From: Otis tarda
Lineage: Eukaryota > Chordata > Aves > Otidiformes > Otididae
NCBI GenBank assembly: GCA_026413225.1
Contig: CM048572.1
Coordinates: forward strand, 8,122,001 to 8,186,000
DNA: 64,000 nucleotides
Direction: 5' to 3'
Part shown: in pieces, positions 1 to 15,000 of the stretch
Layout of the letters: each line of letters begins with the position of its first letter
How positions within the stretch are numbered: the stretch's first letter is position 1
Made by a program: the position numbers and the translations under genes
The notes under the pieces: model-generated
What the model was told of the DNA's origin: nothing
The model's database searches: none
What the model saw: only the letters and a program-made list of their open reading frames with translations

Positions 1-3000
1 CCAGCCAACGCAGAGACTTGGGCTTCCTCAGGTGTGCCAGGCTTGACTGCTTTGCTTCCCATGACCTATTTTTCCCCATAAAATGGGGTGCAGACAGCGT
101 GAGGTCTGTCAGCTCACAGCCAGGCTCTTGGTGCTGGGCCTGGGGTGCGCTGCCAAGCAGGATCCGGCCCCAGCCCCACACCACGATGGTCGGCCATGGC
201 CCTTGGCGGCTCTGCGAGGAAGGGCAGACGTGGATGCAAAGCATGGCCTAAAGCAGATGATGCTGGGACCTTTGATCCCTGTGCAGCCCAGCCCCGCCTG
301 GTCATGCACATGGATTTTGAGTGTCCCCTCAGTCCCCGTTGGCCAGGCCAACGCTGCCTCGCTGCTCAGCGCTGTGGGGCTGCCAGCCCCGTTCCTCCCC
401 AGCCGGGAGAGGCAGCAGCCAAAAAGCTCATCCTGCAGCCACCTTCACCCAGTCCCTGCTTTACATCAAGGAGCCCCAGTGCAGATCAAAGCACTCTGAG
501 GTTTTCCTTGTGCAGCCTGAAGTGCTCTCAGAGGGCAACACGCAGCTGTCAGCAGCCCCTGGCCGAGCGGACGGGGTTATCCCCGCTCCATCACAGCCAC
601 CTCCTTATCACTGCTCCTCCAGCGGGCAGGCGCTCTGCAGACCCTCGGCATCGCTCACACCGAGCTTCGGCACCGGCTGCCCTCTGCAGTGCCCACATTT
701 GCAGCTCCCCTGCCCCTTGCTAAGGTGCTGCCGGATCTCCTCTTGCTCAGCATCGCCTGCACTTGCCCACGGATGGAGCGTGACAGCAGTGCTTGGTGCA
801 GTAGAGCTGGGAGGTGACGGTGCACAGCCCCTCCTGGGGGGCATGAAGCGCTTGGACTCCTGTTACCGTTGAGTATCTGGGAAAATACTGTGCTCAGACA
901 GAAGAAAGGAAAAGAATAATGGCTAATGCTTCCAAAAGTAGTTTGGGGAGCCTCAAATTAGAAAGCCAAAATTGAGCTCCCTTGAAGAAGCTATTTTCCA
1001 GAGGCTTCTCCAAACCGTCTAGAGGAGGCATCCGTCATCTGGCAGCAGCAGCATTTGCCATTTCTGCGCGCTGTGGCCGGGAACTGCTAGTTAAGACGCC
1101 TGCCTGCCCGCCTGGCGCTGGGGCTGCCCATCACAGTGCGGCGAGGAGTCGTCTCACGAAACCCTCTGGCTCTTGGATGGGTCAGCCGGTGCCAGCGACA
1201 CAGGGCTAACGTTACCCCAGGCTCGGGATGTTAGCACCAGTGAGGTTTCCGAAAATAGTCCCTGGCACCCCTCCACTCTGCCGGGCCAGGCCAAGCATCT
1301 CTGAGACTTACTTCCAGCTTCCCCATAGCCTGGGTGGGAAGAGGAGCCTCTCCCCGTCCACACTGCCTTGGCCCCCCTCCGCCTCGCTGCCCTCCGTCCC
1401 CCCGCGCTGCCGCCAAGCCCCACAGCTCTCCCGAGGGCCATGCTGAAGGCAGCCCGCGTATATAAAATTAGCACCCTGGTAGGAGGCTGCGAGGGGAAAC
1501 CTGCCCTGGGCGGCCGCAATGGGAAGCAGATGCTCTGTGATTAACCCCACATGCACGGGGCAGCGCTGTCCTGCGAGCGGGGCTGTGGTGCCCAGGCCGG
1601 GGACGGAGGGCACGTACTGGAGCAAAGGCTGCTTTGGGCAGGGACGGCTCAGGATGGGAGCCAGTGGAGGGGCTGGATGCAACCTGGCTGCTGCTGTCCT
1701 GGGTTGGTGAGGGCTGGCAAGATGGAGCCCTGGGAGCTGCCTCTGTCCCCCCTGCATGTCCATGAGTGATGGTCAGGGTGGAAATGGTCTCAGACAAAGT
1801 GCAGCTCCCTTGATGGCAACACTCTGTGCTTGCAGAAGCCAAACTGGACTTTTCGGCTCCATCAGGCCAAGAGGACTATGTGAGACGAGGGCCAGGGAGC
1901 TGCGTCTTGAAAGTTTGTGCTGCCAGGGATGAAGCAGGGGAGGCCAGGAGGGCGAGGAGAGCCCATCCTCCTGGAGAATCGTCCCCAGCACAAATGCCAT
2001 TTGCAGACCTCTTGGAGGAACAAGCGTCCAGCTGCAGCCAGCAGCTCGATTCCCCAAACCTTCCCCCACCATGCAGCCCCGCGTCAACGAAATGTTGTAT
2101 CTCTTCCCTGCAGGAAAGGATGCAGCAAAATTTCAAAGTCCAGAGGCCAATGACCCCGGCCGGGCCTCTCCTGCACGGCCGTGTTTGGAGGTGCAGAGGG
2201 AAGATGCAGGTTTGCCGTCTGCAGTCGCCTCTCGCACTGTCCGGGGAGTTAAAAGCCTGCACAGACAAGCTGTGTAACCTGAGAGCGATTTTCTAGATAA
2301 GATCTAGGCTAAGGTGGGCCAGTTTGCAAGGTCAGGTCACAGGGGGCTTGCTGACCCCTCCAAACACCAGCTCGGGACCCCAGCACCAGCAGACGAGGGA
2401 AGATGCTCATCAGCGTTGCTGGCTTCATTTCTTCTCGTTTTCTTCCCTTTCATGGTTTTGTCTCTGAAGGGGGGAAGTCCCCACTTATCTCCTGCCCTCT
2501 CCAGCCTCCCCAGTGCGGTTTCTCCAGCCTTGCAATAAGCGATGGCCATTTCTGTTTCTTCTCAAGACATTTTTCCACCCACCCTCTCTGGCCCTGGTGG
2601 GAATTGTCAGCCTCAAGATAACGAGAAGGATGAATTGTTCATACAGGATGTTGCATGAAGCCCAAGTGCTATTTGCAGGCAATTTTAATAAGTAATAATA
2701 AGGAGAGAGAACTCCAAAGGAAGTAACCTGGTACAGCAGACAAGGCAGATTTATCAAGGCAGGGAGGAAATACTCCCCAGAAATGAATCTGGCATGAGTT
2801 CCTGCACACCAGTCCCACGATCCTGTCTGCCACCACAGGCAACTCTTATCTGAAACAGTCCAGTGTTTAAAATAGACTGAAAAATAAATAGTCTTCCAAC
2901 GCGACTGATCCTCCAGAGCCTGCAGTTCATCCCAGCAGCATTTACAGTTTTCTCTGGAGTGTTTCCGACATGTACTTCAAGGCCTTCCAACTCCTTTCTC

Positions 3001-6000
3001 CTCCCCTGCTTGTGACATTAATGAACCTTAAGGGATTCTTAAAGCACGTTTTATGTGGATGTATTTTTAAGCAGGAGAAGGAGAGAGTGGTTCCCAGCCC
3101 TCCGTGCCCAGGGTGAACGGAGAGTGGCTTTGCGAGGCGCACTCCAAACAGGAATCCATCAAACACCAGGGCTAAGTGTTGCTGCGGCAGCTCCGCAAGC
3201 CGTGAAGTTGTTTAATGTTCATTGTTCACAGCTGTGTCACCCTAATAGAGTATTTTATTGTTTTTCCAGTTGTACTTAAAACCATCATTCATTATCCTGC
3301 CCAGCCAGCGAGCGCCTCACCTTTAATTGATGACACGAGACGAAACGCCTGGTCAAAGTTTCCAGTGTCTCCACCACAACTGGGACTGGCTGCCTGCCAC
3401 CCCAGACCCTGCCGACGCGGTTCGGCCCCAGTGGGTGACCCCCCTCTAGGGTGAGGGGGACGTGGTCGCTGGGAGCTCCGGTCCCCCTGTGGTGCAGGTC
3501 CCAGGGGAGCAGGGGGCTGCCACTGCAGACCCTGCATGGAGCGGTGGTTGCACCCGGGCTGGGGCACCAGCTCCGTGCAGGAACCCTGAGGAGAGAGCGG
3601 ATGCCTCGAGGTGCTGGGGATGCTGCAAGCCACCCCCGGGGCTGCGACGAGGACAAGTCTGGGCGACAGCAAAGCCCACGGGGCTGTCCCTGCCCGCCTG
3701 GAGAGCAAGGCGCCAGCGGCCATCGTCTTGTCCTGATTGAATCAGCCCTGACCTGAGCCCCTTATCGCCGATGAGGGCCAGGCGGAGGCGAGGTCCAAAC
3801 AGCCCCGGTGCCTGCACACCCCGCTGCGCCCAGCTGCCATCAGTGTCACCTCCCGTGGGTACGCTTTGCTAGGTCTAACAGCCCCGAAGCACGGCTTTTT
3901 GGCCAGCGGAGCCATTTTCCCACCCTGTCCCCACACGCCAGGCTGGCCCATCCCCTGTCCTGCCCCGAACCACCCCGACGCCCGCCCGCCCGCGGGCCCT
4001 TACACGATGTTCACAGATGACAACTAATTGCAGTGACTAACATTTTTTGCCGGAAAGCAGCCCTTTTTGCAAGCAGGGAAGTCTCCCTGCTCTGTGTAAG
4101 CCCTGACAGAATCTCTACAGTAGTTAAAAGGGACGGCATTAAAGAAAAAGAACTTAAACAACCCTGAAGTGAAGGGCCTGTAATTTATTTACTCCCTCCA
4201 ATGAATGCTGGTTGCAAATCACTCTGTATAAAAATAACTCCTTTCTCCAACTTTTGATCTCTGATATTCCTGTATTTCCCTGGGGAAAATGTAAATCTAT
4301 GAACTTATTACTAATGTTTCCTGTCCCTGACAGTGGAGCCAGTTGATATTTTACTTGAGAAGCCAGAGAGAAAAAAAAAAGGCAGCATAAACTTAATGAC
4401 GGCGGACTGTTTCCAATCTTAGTTTCACTTTTCAGATGGAGAGTTTCCATCTTACAACAGGGAGAGGGAGATTTTAAAATAAAACATGATTTAACTTTAG
4501 CCAAACTTCCTCCCGGTGTTTATGCTTTTGGCTCGGGGCTTGATCCATTTAAAGCTGGTTCCTTTTGAAGCAGCCCGGGCTCATCACTGCGCGTCAACAT
4601 GACAGCTTGGAAATTGTCTGTTCCACTTCTGGATTTGAATTTCCCAGCCTCTGCCTGCCCTGCTGCCCTCCTGCCTTGGGGAACTGCTCCTGGCTCCTCC
4701 TCGCCCGTGCGGGGTGGGTGATGGTGCTGCGGTGGCACTTTGCGCTGACTGAGCATCCCCTCGGCGCTGCTGTGGGCACCTGGCTTGGCCGTACAGAGCG
4801 TGGCTGTATAAAGCATCCCTGTGTCACTGCTGTCCCCAACCATGGCCATTTCGTAGCCCCAAAGCTACATCCAGGAGCAGCTGGTAGGGATGTGCGGGGC
4901 AGGAGCTCAGGGGTCCAAAAAATGTTTAGAAAGTTTCTGAATTGTCTCATTTTGGCATGTTCCCCCCCAAAACTAAACATGTTTCTAGTTCACAACAGGC
5001 TTTGCTTGGAAATGCAAGCTCTTAGTGGGAAGCTTTGCTCAGCCTGCTGTGCTCCTGCCCAGGTACGGTGGGATCTCGGTGACATTTTTCAGGTTTTTTC
5101 CTATTTCAGGATAGGAAAAAAAATTCCCTCAGAAGATTTCAGAGCACAGGAAGATCCTTTCCTGGCAGCACCAGTGCTGGGAGGATGGCTGCACACCGGC
5201 AGCCCGTGCCTGGATCCCATGAAAACGGCCTCTTCAGCTTCTCCCTCCCGGCTCGGGCTCTTCTCCTGTCCTGGGAGCCCTCCAAGCCCTGGGATGGCTG
5301 GTGTCAAAGGTGAACATCAGCTCCTCTCCTGCATGCTCTGCCCACTCCTGTGGTCCCCTGCCCTGTAGAGCTGCCTACTCCCGCTCCACTCAGCCCCCGC
5401 TGTGCCCACTCAGGGCTGGGTGCTGGGGGGACGTAAAGGTGCCGGGGAGATGGGCGACGCGGAGGCAGCCTGGCCCCGCAGCCGCTGGCCAGAGCGAGCG
5501 GCAGACCTGACGCCAGACGTGGAAGCCGGCTCCCGTAGGAGCAATTCAGGCGCTGTTTTAACGTCAGCCAAAACGCAGGGAATAAAAGGAACTTTAATGG
5601 GGTCTAAGTTGAGCTGTGCACCCTGGAGGATTCCTGGCCGCCTCTGTTCGTGTCAGATAAATAGCCCTGTGACTGCAGCAGTGTTTAACATCCCCTCTCA
5701 TTATCTCACTGGCATCCCCGGGCTCCTGCAGGGATTGCGGCCAGGCCCTGGCCACATCTCCCCCGCAGCCCTGTCCCGCTAGCTGGGCTGCAGCAGCACT
5801 TAGGAGCGTTTTTGAAACGCAGGCTGACCCTGGGCTTAGGAGAAGAGGCTACAGGCTGAGCTCAGTGCTGGTCCCACTGCAGGGCGAGTGCCTTCCCCTG
5901 CCGTTGGCAGAGCCCCCAGGCCACGTCCCTGAGGCAAGGTGCCACGGGCTGGCCAGGCAGACATGGTGTCAGCCTCAGTCCACTCTTTGCCTCAGTTTCC

Positions 6001-9000
6001 CCACCTGTAGTACAGCCTTTGTGAACCTGCCTATTTTGTTCTAAAGAGCTTTGAAGCTTAAAGCTGAAAAAAAAAGCATCTTACACATAGGTGATCAAAG
6101 TATTATTGTTATTAATAATTAATACTTATTAAGCCTAATAAGCATCATCAGCCATTCTGGCATCCCAAAGGGTCTGTTGGAAGGAAGGGCCCTTATGTCC
6201 CGTGTCCCGTGCCCTGTGTCCCTGCCCCAGCGGGTGCCATCGGCCGTCCTCTCTCTCAGGCTTCTGCCCAGCATCTCCTCTGCTGGGAAGGGGTTGATTT
6301 TCCTGACTGGGAGGGCTGGAGAGAAATACCACCTTTGGGAACGACTCCGGGTCCAGCATCACCCTCTGCGAGAGGGGCTGGGGGCAAGGACCCATCTGGC
6401 TCCTGGGGTGTGGAGGGGGGGGTGTCTTTCCCACCCAGCTGTGCACAAACGCTTTCTGAAGCAAATGCTGTCTCGCTCACCCCCAGCTCCATGTGGGACC
6501 CAGCGGTACAGAAGCAGGTGAAAACATCACCAAACTGGCCCCCCCACTGCCTGGATTGTCCCCACAGGGTTTAGGGGGTGACCCTCGCACAGACCCCCGA
6601 TACCCTCGGGATGAGGGCGGTGGAGTCCTGCAGCGTGCTCTTCTCCATCCCAGTGGCTTTTCCATCCAGGTTGCTGTCTGATGCATATGGCTCCCTGGAC
6701 CTTTCAGATCCGCTACAGAACTGCTTCCCATCTCCATCCAGCTACAAAAGGCACTTTATTAACACACATCTTGCACAGCAGATGTGCCTGCTGGCAGTCA
6801 GACACTCCTCAATAAGCCAAACCCTAGCAGCTCGTCTTCTACATCTGTCCCACTTTCCAATGAAGTGCGGCTCCGACCAGCAACCCCGCTTTGCTGACCA
6901 GAGCAGAGCATCCCAGCTCAAGTGCTGACGCTCGCGCTTTTTCTCAGCAGTAAGAGCCCCAGAGTATCTCAGTTGTTCTGCACCAGCTCTTTGCACAGGT
7001 GAGCACATTGCCTGGGAAATGCGGTGGCAGAGACACATCCCTCACGCTGCAGCTGGCTGGGAAGCCTCCCAGTTGCAAGAGCCAGTGTCCCCCGCACCCC
7101 AAAACGTGCCAGTCAGCCTGAGGAAGAGGGTTGGCTCTGGGTTATGTGTCTGCCCACGCTCTGGGGTCCCTTCATCAACTCTTTGAGCTGTTTTTTGGCA
7201 CTGTGGGCTCCTCATGTTGCACTGACCACAAATGTGAGGCTGAACAGGTCTGGGGCCCCAGACAAGCAGGGCATTGGCATTTCCACCATCTCCCCTTGTC
7301 TCTGAGCAATGCTAACGCCTCCCTCCCAATAACGCTCCATTTTCCTGCTGTTTCCAGCCCTCTCCCTCTCCAGGCTGGGCTCCAGGGCAGGACAGGCTCC
7401 TCAGGCGTGCTGACGTAGATAGCCATCCCACCACATTTTCGGGTACGTTAGGAGATGGTTGGAAATACCACGGTTTTATTTTCATTTCCCTTCCTTGTAA
7501 CTACAGCTCAGCATGAACCCACTTCCCAGCCGCAAAGCCTCCCCGCTGCGTCGCCCTGTCCGAGCTATCTCCTGGGGGCAGCCAAAACCCAGCGCTTCGC
7601 CCACCTCTCGAGCGTGAATGGCCAGATGTGCCTCAGAACAACCCTCCAGCTCCAGGGGCCGCTTTTAAGACAAATATTTCACTATGGAGACTCACAGCAA
7701 ACAAGCAATTAGGCTGCCAGTGCAAAGTTTCCAGGATCCCAGCACCCATGTGTTGATCCGTCGTGCCCACAGCTGTAACATCTGTCCTCTAACACGCAGC
7801 TGTCGCCTGCAGTCCCGTCGTTCTGGGAGAAGCGCTTTTTGTTATCCAAGTCTATCTTTGCTCCCTCCATTTCAGGCCGAGCATTATCCACCAGCTGCCT
7901 GGTTGGGGCTGCGCTGTTGGGATCCCCGCGAGAGGAGCCAGCCCTCTTTCGGCACAGCCGGGGCAGGACGCTGGCACGGCCGATCCCTTGACTGCGGTGG
8001 AGGTGGCAGCGAGTGCTGCTGGGTCGGGGGGCTGCTCTGGTTCCTCTCGGTGCCCCTCGCATTCACGGGAGCCTGCCAATACTTTTCACCCTCTCGGCGA
8101 GTCCCTGGGTGGCTTCCTGGCACTCAGCGGCAGGATTAGCTCTCAGTACTTCCCAACCAGCAAATGTCCTCATTGTCACCTTGGTGGGGGCGCAGAGGGA
8201 TGTGATGCCAGGGGGGCTGCCTTACCCCAGACCTGTCTACAGCCTGCCTGCCTGGCTCGCTTCTCCGTTTTTTTTTTGCATTTAACACCGTCTGGAAGTT
8301 GTGTCAGGGGGAGAAGAGGAGACAGACAGATGGACGGGAGCTGCTCTGATGTAAAACAGAGACGGAGAAGCAAGAGCAGAGCCTGCGAACGCCCCAGTGA
8401 GCAGCCCAGAGCCGGGGACAGGGCAAGAAGCACGTTTGTGTCATTACTCATGGAGAAGCTGGCAGGGAGGCACGCAGAGAGGGCCAGATCCCCGCTGCTA
8501 AAGCACTGCTGTCTTCGCAAAGGCATATCAACAGGGAGCGCAGCCCCACCGCTGCACCAGGATCCGGCCTCTTCCCGCAAAGCGAGCTTGAAGCATGGAG
8601 CCAGGGATGCTCCATGGCCTGAAGGCTGGTGCAGGGTTGGACCTGCTGCGGGGATGCATCGCAGCATCTCTGACTGAAAGGAGAGTGGAGGAAGCGGGCA
8701 GGGTGGCCCCACGCCAGGACCCATGGCTCCGCGCAGCCCTTGCCCCGTGCCGGCCAAGCTTTCCGCCACTGATCTTTACGTACCTAAATATGGCAAAGAA
8801 AGAGCAGGAAAAACCCAGGGGAGGAAATGGCCTGTCCTCAGCAGCCCTCAGCACACGTTTCCTCTGCCGAGCAGCCGGGAAGAGCTTGGGTGAATGTGGA
8901 GCCATCTCCACGCCGAGTCCCAGAACTCTGGCTCCGACTCCTGTTTTCCAGCAGGGAGATGGCACCTTGGCACCCGCATGAAGCACGCCAGCTCCCCAGG

Positions 9001-12000
9001 GCTGCCAGCACCCATTTTACCATCTCTGTATGGATCTGCAGCAGGAATAGCCAGGCAGGTCCCTCTTCCAAGGATGCAGGGCTGTGATACAACCGCACAC
9101 AGGCTCATCCCCCAGCCCTCTGCAGCCTGGATTTCCCTCCGAGGCCATAAAATGAAGTGGGAGCCTCACTGCGTCAGTTTGGGAAGAGGATGTGATTTCC
9201 CTGGGTGGTGTGTGCCAGCAGCCCTGTGAGTGGGGAGGCAGCCGGCACAACGTGCCCTTGCTGTGGAACACACGGCTGCTGACGAGCAAGAGCAAAAATT
9301 CCCCTCCTGGCTGCTGGCAAGCAGGCGCTGTCGGAAGCAGCACCGTGGGAGCACATGGGACGGGACAGAGCCGCACGAGGCACCCTGCCCGTGGCCAGGA
9401 CTTTCCCAAATTGCCGAGGGCACCGGCTTCACAGCCAAGATGTGGCTGCAAGGAGGTGGCCCTGGTGTGTGGCAGTGCCTTGGGGAAGTGTCGGAGGGAG
9501 GCCGGGGCCACACTTGCCAGTGGCGAGGAGGAAAGGTCTGGCACCCGCTCCTGGGGATCAGCCCGGCCCGGCTGCTCAGCGCTGGGCTTTTGGAGACAGC
9601 CCAAAGCTTTGCTTCCGTGCATGTTTGCGTCCCAGGCAGGGGTAAACCTGGAACTGAAACCCAAAAGCTTTGAGGATGCTCGCGGATGAATGTCTGCACA
9701 TCCTTCGTAGCCCAGGTCCACCTTCCAAGACCACCCTAACCACCGCCATGGGCCTGGGGTCCGTTTTTAGTGTCCCCCACACTGGGTAGTTGATGCACAG
9801 GGTGAGTGACCTCAAGCATCCCTGCCTGACAGGTCTTGAGACAGCCTTGGGGAGTGGATCACTCTTTGAAGTACCACTGCTAAATCGTCCCAAGCAATTC
9901 TTGGACAAACCTAAACCCTCTTTTTTGTGAAGGTGTAGAAGTTGCTACATTAATTAGCAATCAAAATCATACCTCAGCGTCAGCCCAGTGCTGTAGCTCT
10001 GCGCAAAGAGCATCGTGGGGTCACCTGGGACGGTGCCGCATAAGCCCCGTGGTAGATGGACATTATCTACTGCAGCCGTCGAAGCACACAGCAGCAAAGG
10101 TAATGCCACTCGCAGTGACAGTGGCAGTGATGGCGGACCACTCCAGGAGAGCCCTGCTCTGGCTCCTTCTCACCCCGTGACCAACCCCGGGAGCTGCTGC
10201 GGCAGCAGTGGAGGAGCCGGGGTTCGGCGGGAGGAGGCTGCGCAGCTCGGGCTGGGGCAGCCAACGCAGCCGAGGCTTTTGTCGCTCAGGGAACTCATCG
10301 CTTCGCAAGCATCCCCTCATCAACCCCCAGTGGGGCTCAGGGAACCACAAGTTTTCTGAGAGATTCATAATTCCCCCACAATAAAATGCCGCCCGTGCAG
10401 ACGGATCCGGGAGGGGTAGGTGAGTGGGGATCCCGCTGCACCCCACGGTCCAGCCGGGGTGCAGCCCTCACCCCGAGGGGAGCACAGACCTTGCTGGTGG
10501 GGGGACGGGCGATGGAGCTGCGATGCTGACGTTAGCTGGTGAGCTGGAAAGTTTTCTGCATACCAGCGTTAGCAGGAATGTTATTTACTGAGCGAGGGAG
10601 AAGTCTGACAGAGGAGAAAGCCTCTCGCCCAGCTCTTCCCCATGTATGGATGTGGACCGGCGTTACTCAGCAGGATACAGCACAGACAGAGGCACCGGCG
10701 CCGGGAATCGCCCTCCTCGTAGGAAGCTGGATGCGGGGCAGGGGGCACCTCCCCGCCCCCCTGAGCAGCCGGCTGGGCTTTGTGGGGCAGCTGGGCACCG
10801 TTCACCTCTCTGCGAGGGGCAGCTTGCCCCGAGCTGTGCCAGTGTCGCTCCCCAGGACCCCCGCAGCCACCCGCCCTGGCTCAGACAGATTTTGTAGAAG
10901 CCGGGGGACACAGATGGGACACAGCCACCAGCACATGGCCCTGGGAACACGGCGGGGGGCTGCTGTCACAGGCAGCAGGACAAGCAGAGCATCGTACTGA
11001 AGAGAAACTCAAACCTGCCCTTTTCCCTTAATAAGCCTCCTTACAGCTCAAAGCAAATATTTTTATAAAAGTGAGATTTCACTTCCCATTTGTATTTCTG
11101 ACGTTGGCTGAAAGCTGACAGTGAACATGTTCAAAGAGAAACACTCTTTCCCAAACCTGCGGACTTTTCCCAGCCCCGCCGTGGCCCCCGGGGAAGCCCG
11201 TCCATGTCCCTCCCGCCGCCCAGGGCTGCCTGCGGGTGGGGGGACCCCTGGCACCCCCCTCGCAGTCCCTGCTCCCACTCAGGATAATTATTGGTCATAG
11301 GGAGGGTGGATTTTCCTGAGTCACAGACATATCTGAAGGCCATGCTCTTCTCCCCGAGGACTTCAAAGGCTTCGCAAACATAAATAGGAGCAGCCCCAGA
11401 GTTAAGTCAATAGAGCCTCCTCTGCCGGGGGGGGGGATGTGGGGGGTGCAGGTCCCAGACACGTTGCTGGCGTCCGCCATGCATGGTCAAGCGATTGAAC
11501 ACAGGCACTTTTCTCCTGCCACATCCGAATCTTGTGCTGTTTCCCCTCTTTGGATGCTCTCACCACTCCCCTTGCACCCTCGTCCCTGCGCTGCCGATAT
11601 TCCCCGGAGCAGCCCCAGCCGGCAGCGGGAGCGGGCCGGAAGGGAGAAGCGGTGGAGATGATTCCCGAGCAGGAGGCATTTTGAGGGTGGCTGAGCAGAT
11701 GCGAGCGTGTTTCCCAGCGGTGACTGGCCGGGGAAGTTCACAGCGTGACTCATGCGCTTTCCCAACTCCCTGAATCGCAGCATTGTGCTGAGAAATCAGA
11801 AACGCGCCGTCACCCTCCCGGCACGGCAACGTCCCTCCTTGGTGCCTGCGCCACGACAGCCTCTCCGGACCCCTGCAGCTCAGGCCCGAGGGGAGCAGGC
11901 TGGGGAGAAATGAAACAGCTTCTCCCGAAGCGAACGCCTCCTCCGAGGGCCAGGCGCGGTGCTGAGCCCCCGACACGCTTCGGCAGGTCAGAGGCCCCAG

Positions 12001-15000
12001 AGCTCTCAACCAGCTTCTTTAACGTGCGTCTCTTTTCCTTGGCATCCTGGGAAGCAAACAACTTGCACAGGAGGGCATGCATACGTGTGCTCCCTCAGCA
12101 AACAAGCTAGGGGAAAAAAAAAAAAAAAAAGAAAAAGAAAACCAAGAGGAGCTTTTTCCCGGCGCCCCTCCGCCAGCGCCACACCTCTCCCCGCACGCCG
12201 AGTACACAGTTTATTTTCCTTCCCATTAAAGTCTCTCCACCAGCCTGGCTCTGGGAAACTCAATTTATGCTCGGAGCTCTGGGTATATTATTCCTAGTGG
12301 GAACAGTGCAGGGCAGTCAGCGCGGAGGCGGCTCAGGCAGCCGAACAAGCCGGTCTTTGGTTTCACGCCGGCAGCGCCGTGCAGGGACGGGAAGTCCCGG
12401 TGCAGACAGAAAGTCTGCAGCACCGCTGCGTCGGCCGCCTCGTGCCATCGTGGGGCCAACCAGGGCCAGGGCCCGGGCGACGGCGATGGGAGGGTTGGGG
12501 AGGTGCAGGGGTGCCAGGGCAGAGGGAGGGAAGGGGGCTGGAGCCACAGGTCAGCACATGGCCCTGGCTGGAGCAACGGGCACCTCCCGTGCATCCCGGG
12601 ATAACAGTCCCGACAGGTCCTCTGTGCCACAGAGCAGGCACGTCCAGCCCCATGGCATGGAGCCACCCCCTGCCAACCGGGCACCGTGTGCCTTAGCTAT
12701 AAAACTGGGAGGCTCAAAGGGTGGCAGGAGGAGGGAAAGGCTCTCAGTTTTGTCCCCAAGAGCCTGCTCCAGCCCTTGCCACAGCTCAGAGATGCTCCGC
12801 AGGGCTCCAAGTCACCCCATCCCTTGGCGACGGGGTTGAATGGGCAGATTCGTGCCAGTGAGGCGTTCCCAGTGCCGTGCCAGGTGTTTTTCAGCTGTTT
12901 CACTGCACCTGAGCTGGCTGCACCGGTACCTGTTGTACTTTCCCCCAGCGAGGCTGATGCAATGGAGGGAAAAGCCGTGTCCCCGTCTGTGCCACGGCGT
13001 CCCGCCCTGCCTCAGCCGCTTCCTTTCACCCGCTCCTCTGCCAGGTCCATTTTTTGTGGCCTCCGGCAAGCGAACCCCCCGAGTGCCTGGTGTGAGCTGG
13101 AGGTGAGCGGCCATCCCCACAGCTGGTTTTTCCCCTACTTTGCAGGGTTACAATAGCTCCTTGTTCCTCCATGCGCCCCACTCCTGTATCACATCCTACA
13201 CCACTGCTTTGCAGTGACCTCATCTTCTTTTTTTTTTTTTTTCCATGCCTCCTGCTGAAACCAAGGCCACGCTGCTGCGTCCCAGCCTCTGCCCCACGCC
13301 GTCTCCCAGGGGTGCCAGAGGGGACGGGGGTCCCTGAGAACCGGCCAGCCCCCCTCGCCCCAGCGCCTGCAGGGTTGTACTTGTGTCCAGGGACCCACAC
13401 AACCTGAGTGCGCAACCTGTGAGGGTTTGCAGTCCTGGCTAAAGGGCCATCTGTGAAATCCATTTGCAGCTTTTTCCTGGATTTTTAACCCCTTTATTCC
13501 CACCTAGCCTCAGTCTGTCCCACAGTGCTGAGCGGCCCCCCCAGCTCCTGCCTTTCCTCTGGGCCAGGTGGCAACTCCGCAGCGTGCAGCCCCACGAGGG
13601 ACCTCACCCCAGACCTGTGTTCGGTGTCAGACACCTCTTCTGTTTCACACATTGTAAACGTTTTGGAAACCGGTGCAGCGAGGCTGCTCAGCAGTCCTGC
13701 ACGCCGGACATCTCTCGCCCAGGTGGTTTAGGACAGCCTGGTGTCTCTGGCTGGGCAGTGTTATTTTGGCTTGGCAGCACGGCCCATTTCCAGAGCATGA
13801 AGTTTTTTTCTTGGGTCCTTTCCTGTGCCCTCTCCCCCTCCCAGCTCTTTCATGTGGTGTTCGCAGGAGCCCAGTTTGCACAAAGCGGGAGGAAATCACC
13901 AAAGGCTTTCCTCCCCCGGGACCTGGGACCTTCACACACAGCCAGGGCTGTGGTTAGCCAGAAGAAAACACTTGTGGTAGCCAAGAGCTGGTGGGAAACC
14001 AAGAGAGCCATCCGCTCCTCCTGGCTGTGCCACCAGTTTCTGCATGCCCGGAGGAGCCCCCGTAGATGGCACGCGCACCTCAGGGTGCCGCACTGCCTGT
14101 GGCCGACACAGCCTCCAGGACAGTGGTGGTCAAGCGTGGTGACCCTGTAGCAGGAGCCCCAGGGCTCAATTGCTCCCACCCTGGTACAAGCACAGCTGAG
14201 AGCCATCTGCCTTTTAGCTTCCCACTGAAATAAGAAGCTCCCATCACCTGGGGAGGGAAGGTCTTGGCTGTGCCAAGGGCAGATCTGACTGCTATCTCAA
14301 GGACCACACTCCATCTCTGTGGCATGGGCACCCCAGGGCAGCAGGACCTCTCTGGGGAGATGCAGCATGAAACCCCATCCCAATCCCTGTGCTGGTGAGT
14401 ATGAGCTTGGTGATCCTTTTAAGGCTTTCCTATTTAAAACCACAAGGGCTTGGGATCCATGTAGGCAGCGGAGGGTTCACCTGTGACCCCACCTTTTGCT
14501 TTTCAGACGGTGCTTGCCTGGTGCCTGCTCGTGAGGTGGGGAGATGTTTTTCTGTGGGTGTAAGCCTTGGAGCGGGGCAGCACATGCCTGCGAGCGTCAG
14601 CATGAGCTCATGTCTGCCGGCAGCAACGCAGCCTGAAGAGCCTTAAGTAGGTGTTGAAAATTAGGAGTTTCTTTCAAGAAGCTCTCAGGGTGGGAGGCAC
14701 CATGTGGCTCAACGGTGATTGATAGTGTGTGGCTCGCTCACGGCCGGGCATTGCCACTCCTCGCTGTGAAGGCCCCAGTGCTGGCCGCACAGGGGGACAT
14801 GGTGGCTCTGGGGGGCACAGCCCAACCCTGCTACCCCCATGCATATGGCTGGGCATGCAGCCACCAAAGTGCTCCTCTGGCCCTCGCCACACAAACATGG
14901 GGCTGGTGAGGAGGAGGGAGAGGTGTCTCTGCACCAAACGGTGGTTGATGGGGACATGTGGCTGACTTCTCTCTGCACGCCCCGTGGGAGGTGGGCATGC

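Noticed and set aside
4565-5368. 267-codon open frame on plus
   Set aside because: No domain or family resemblance. Competing frames lie on the other strand.
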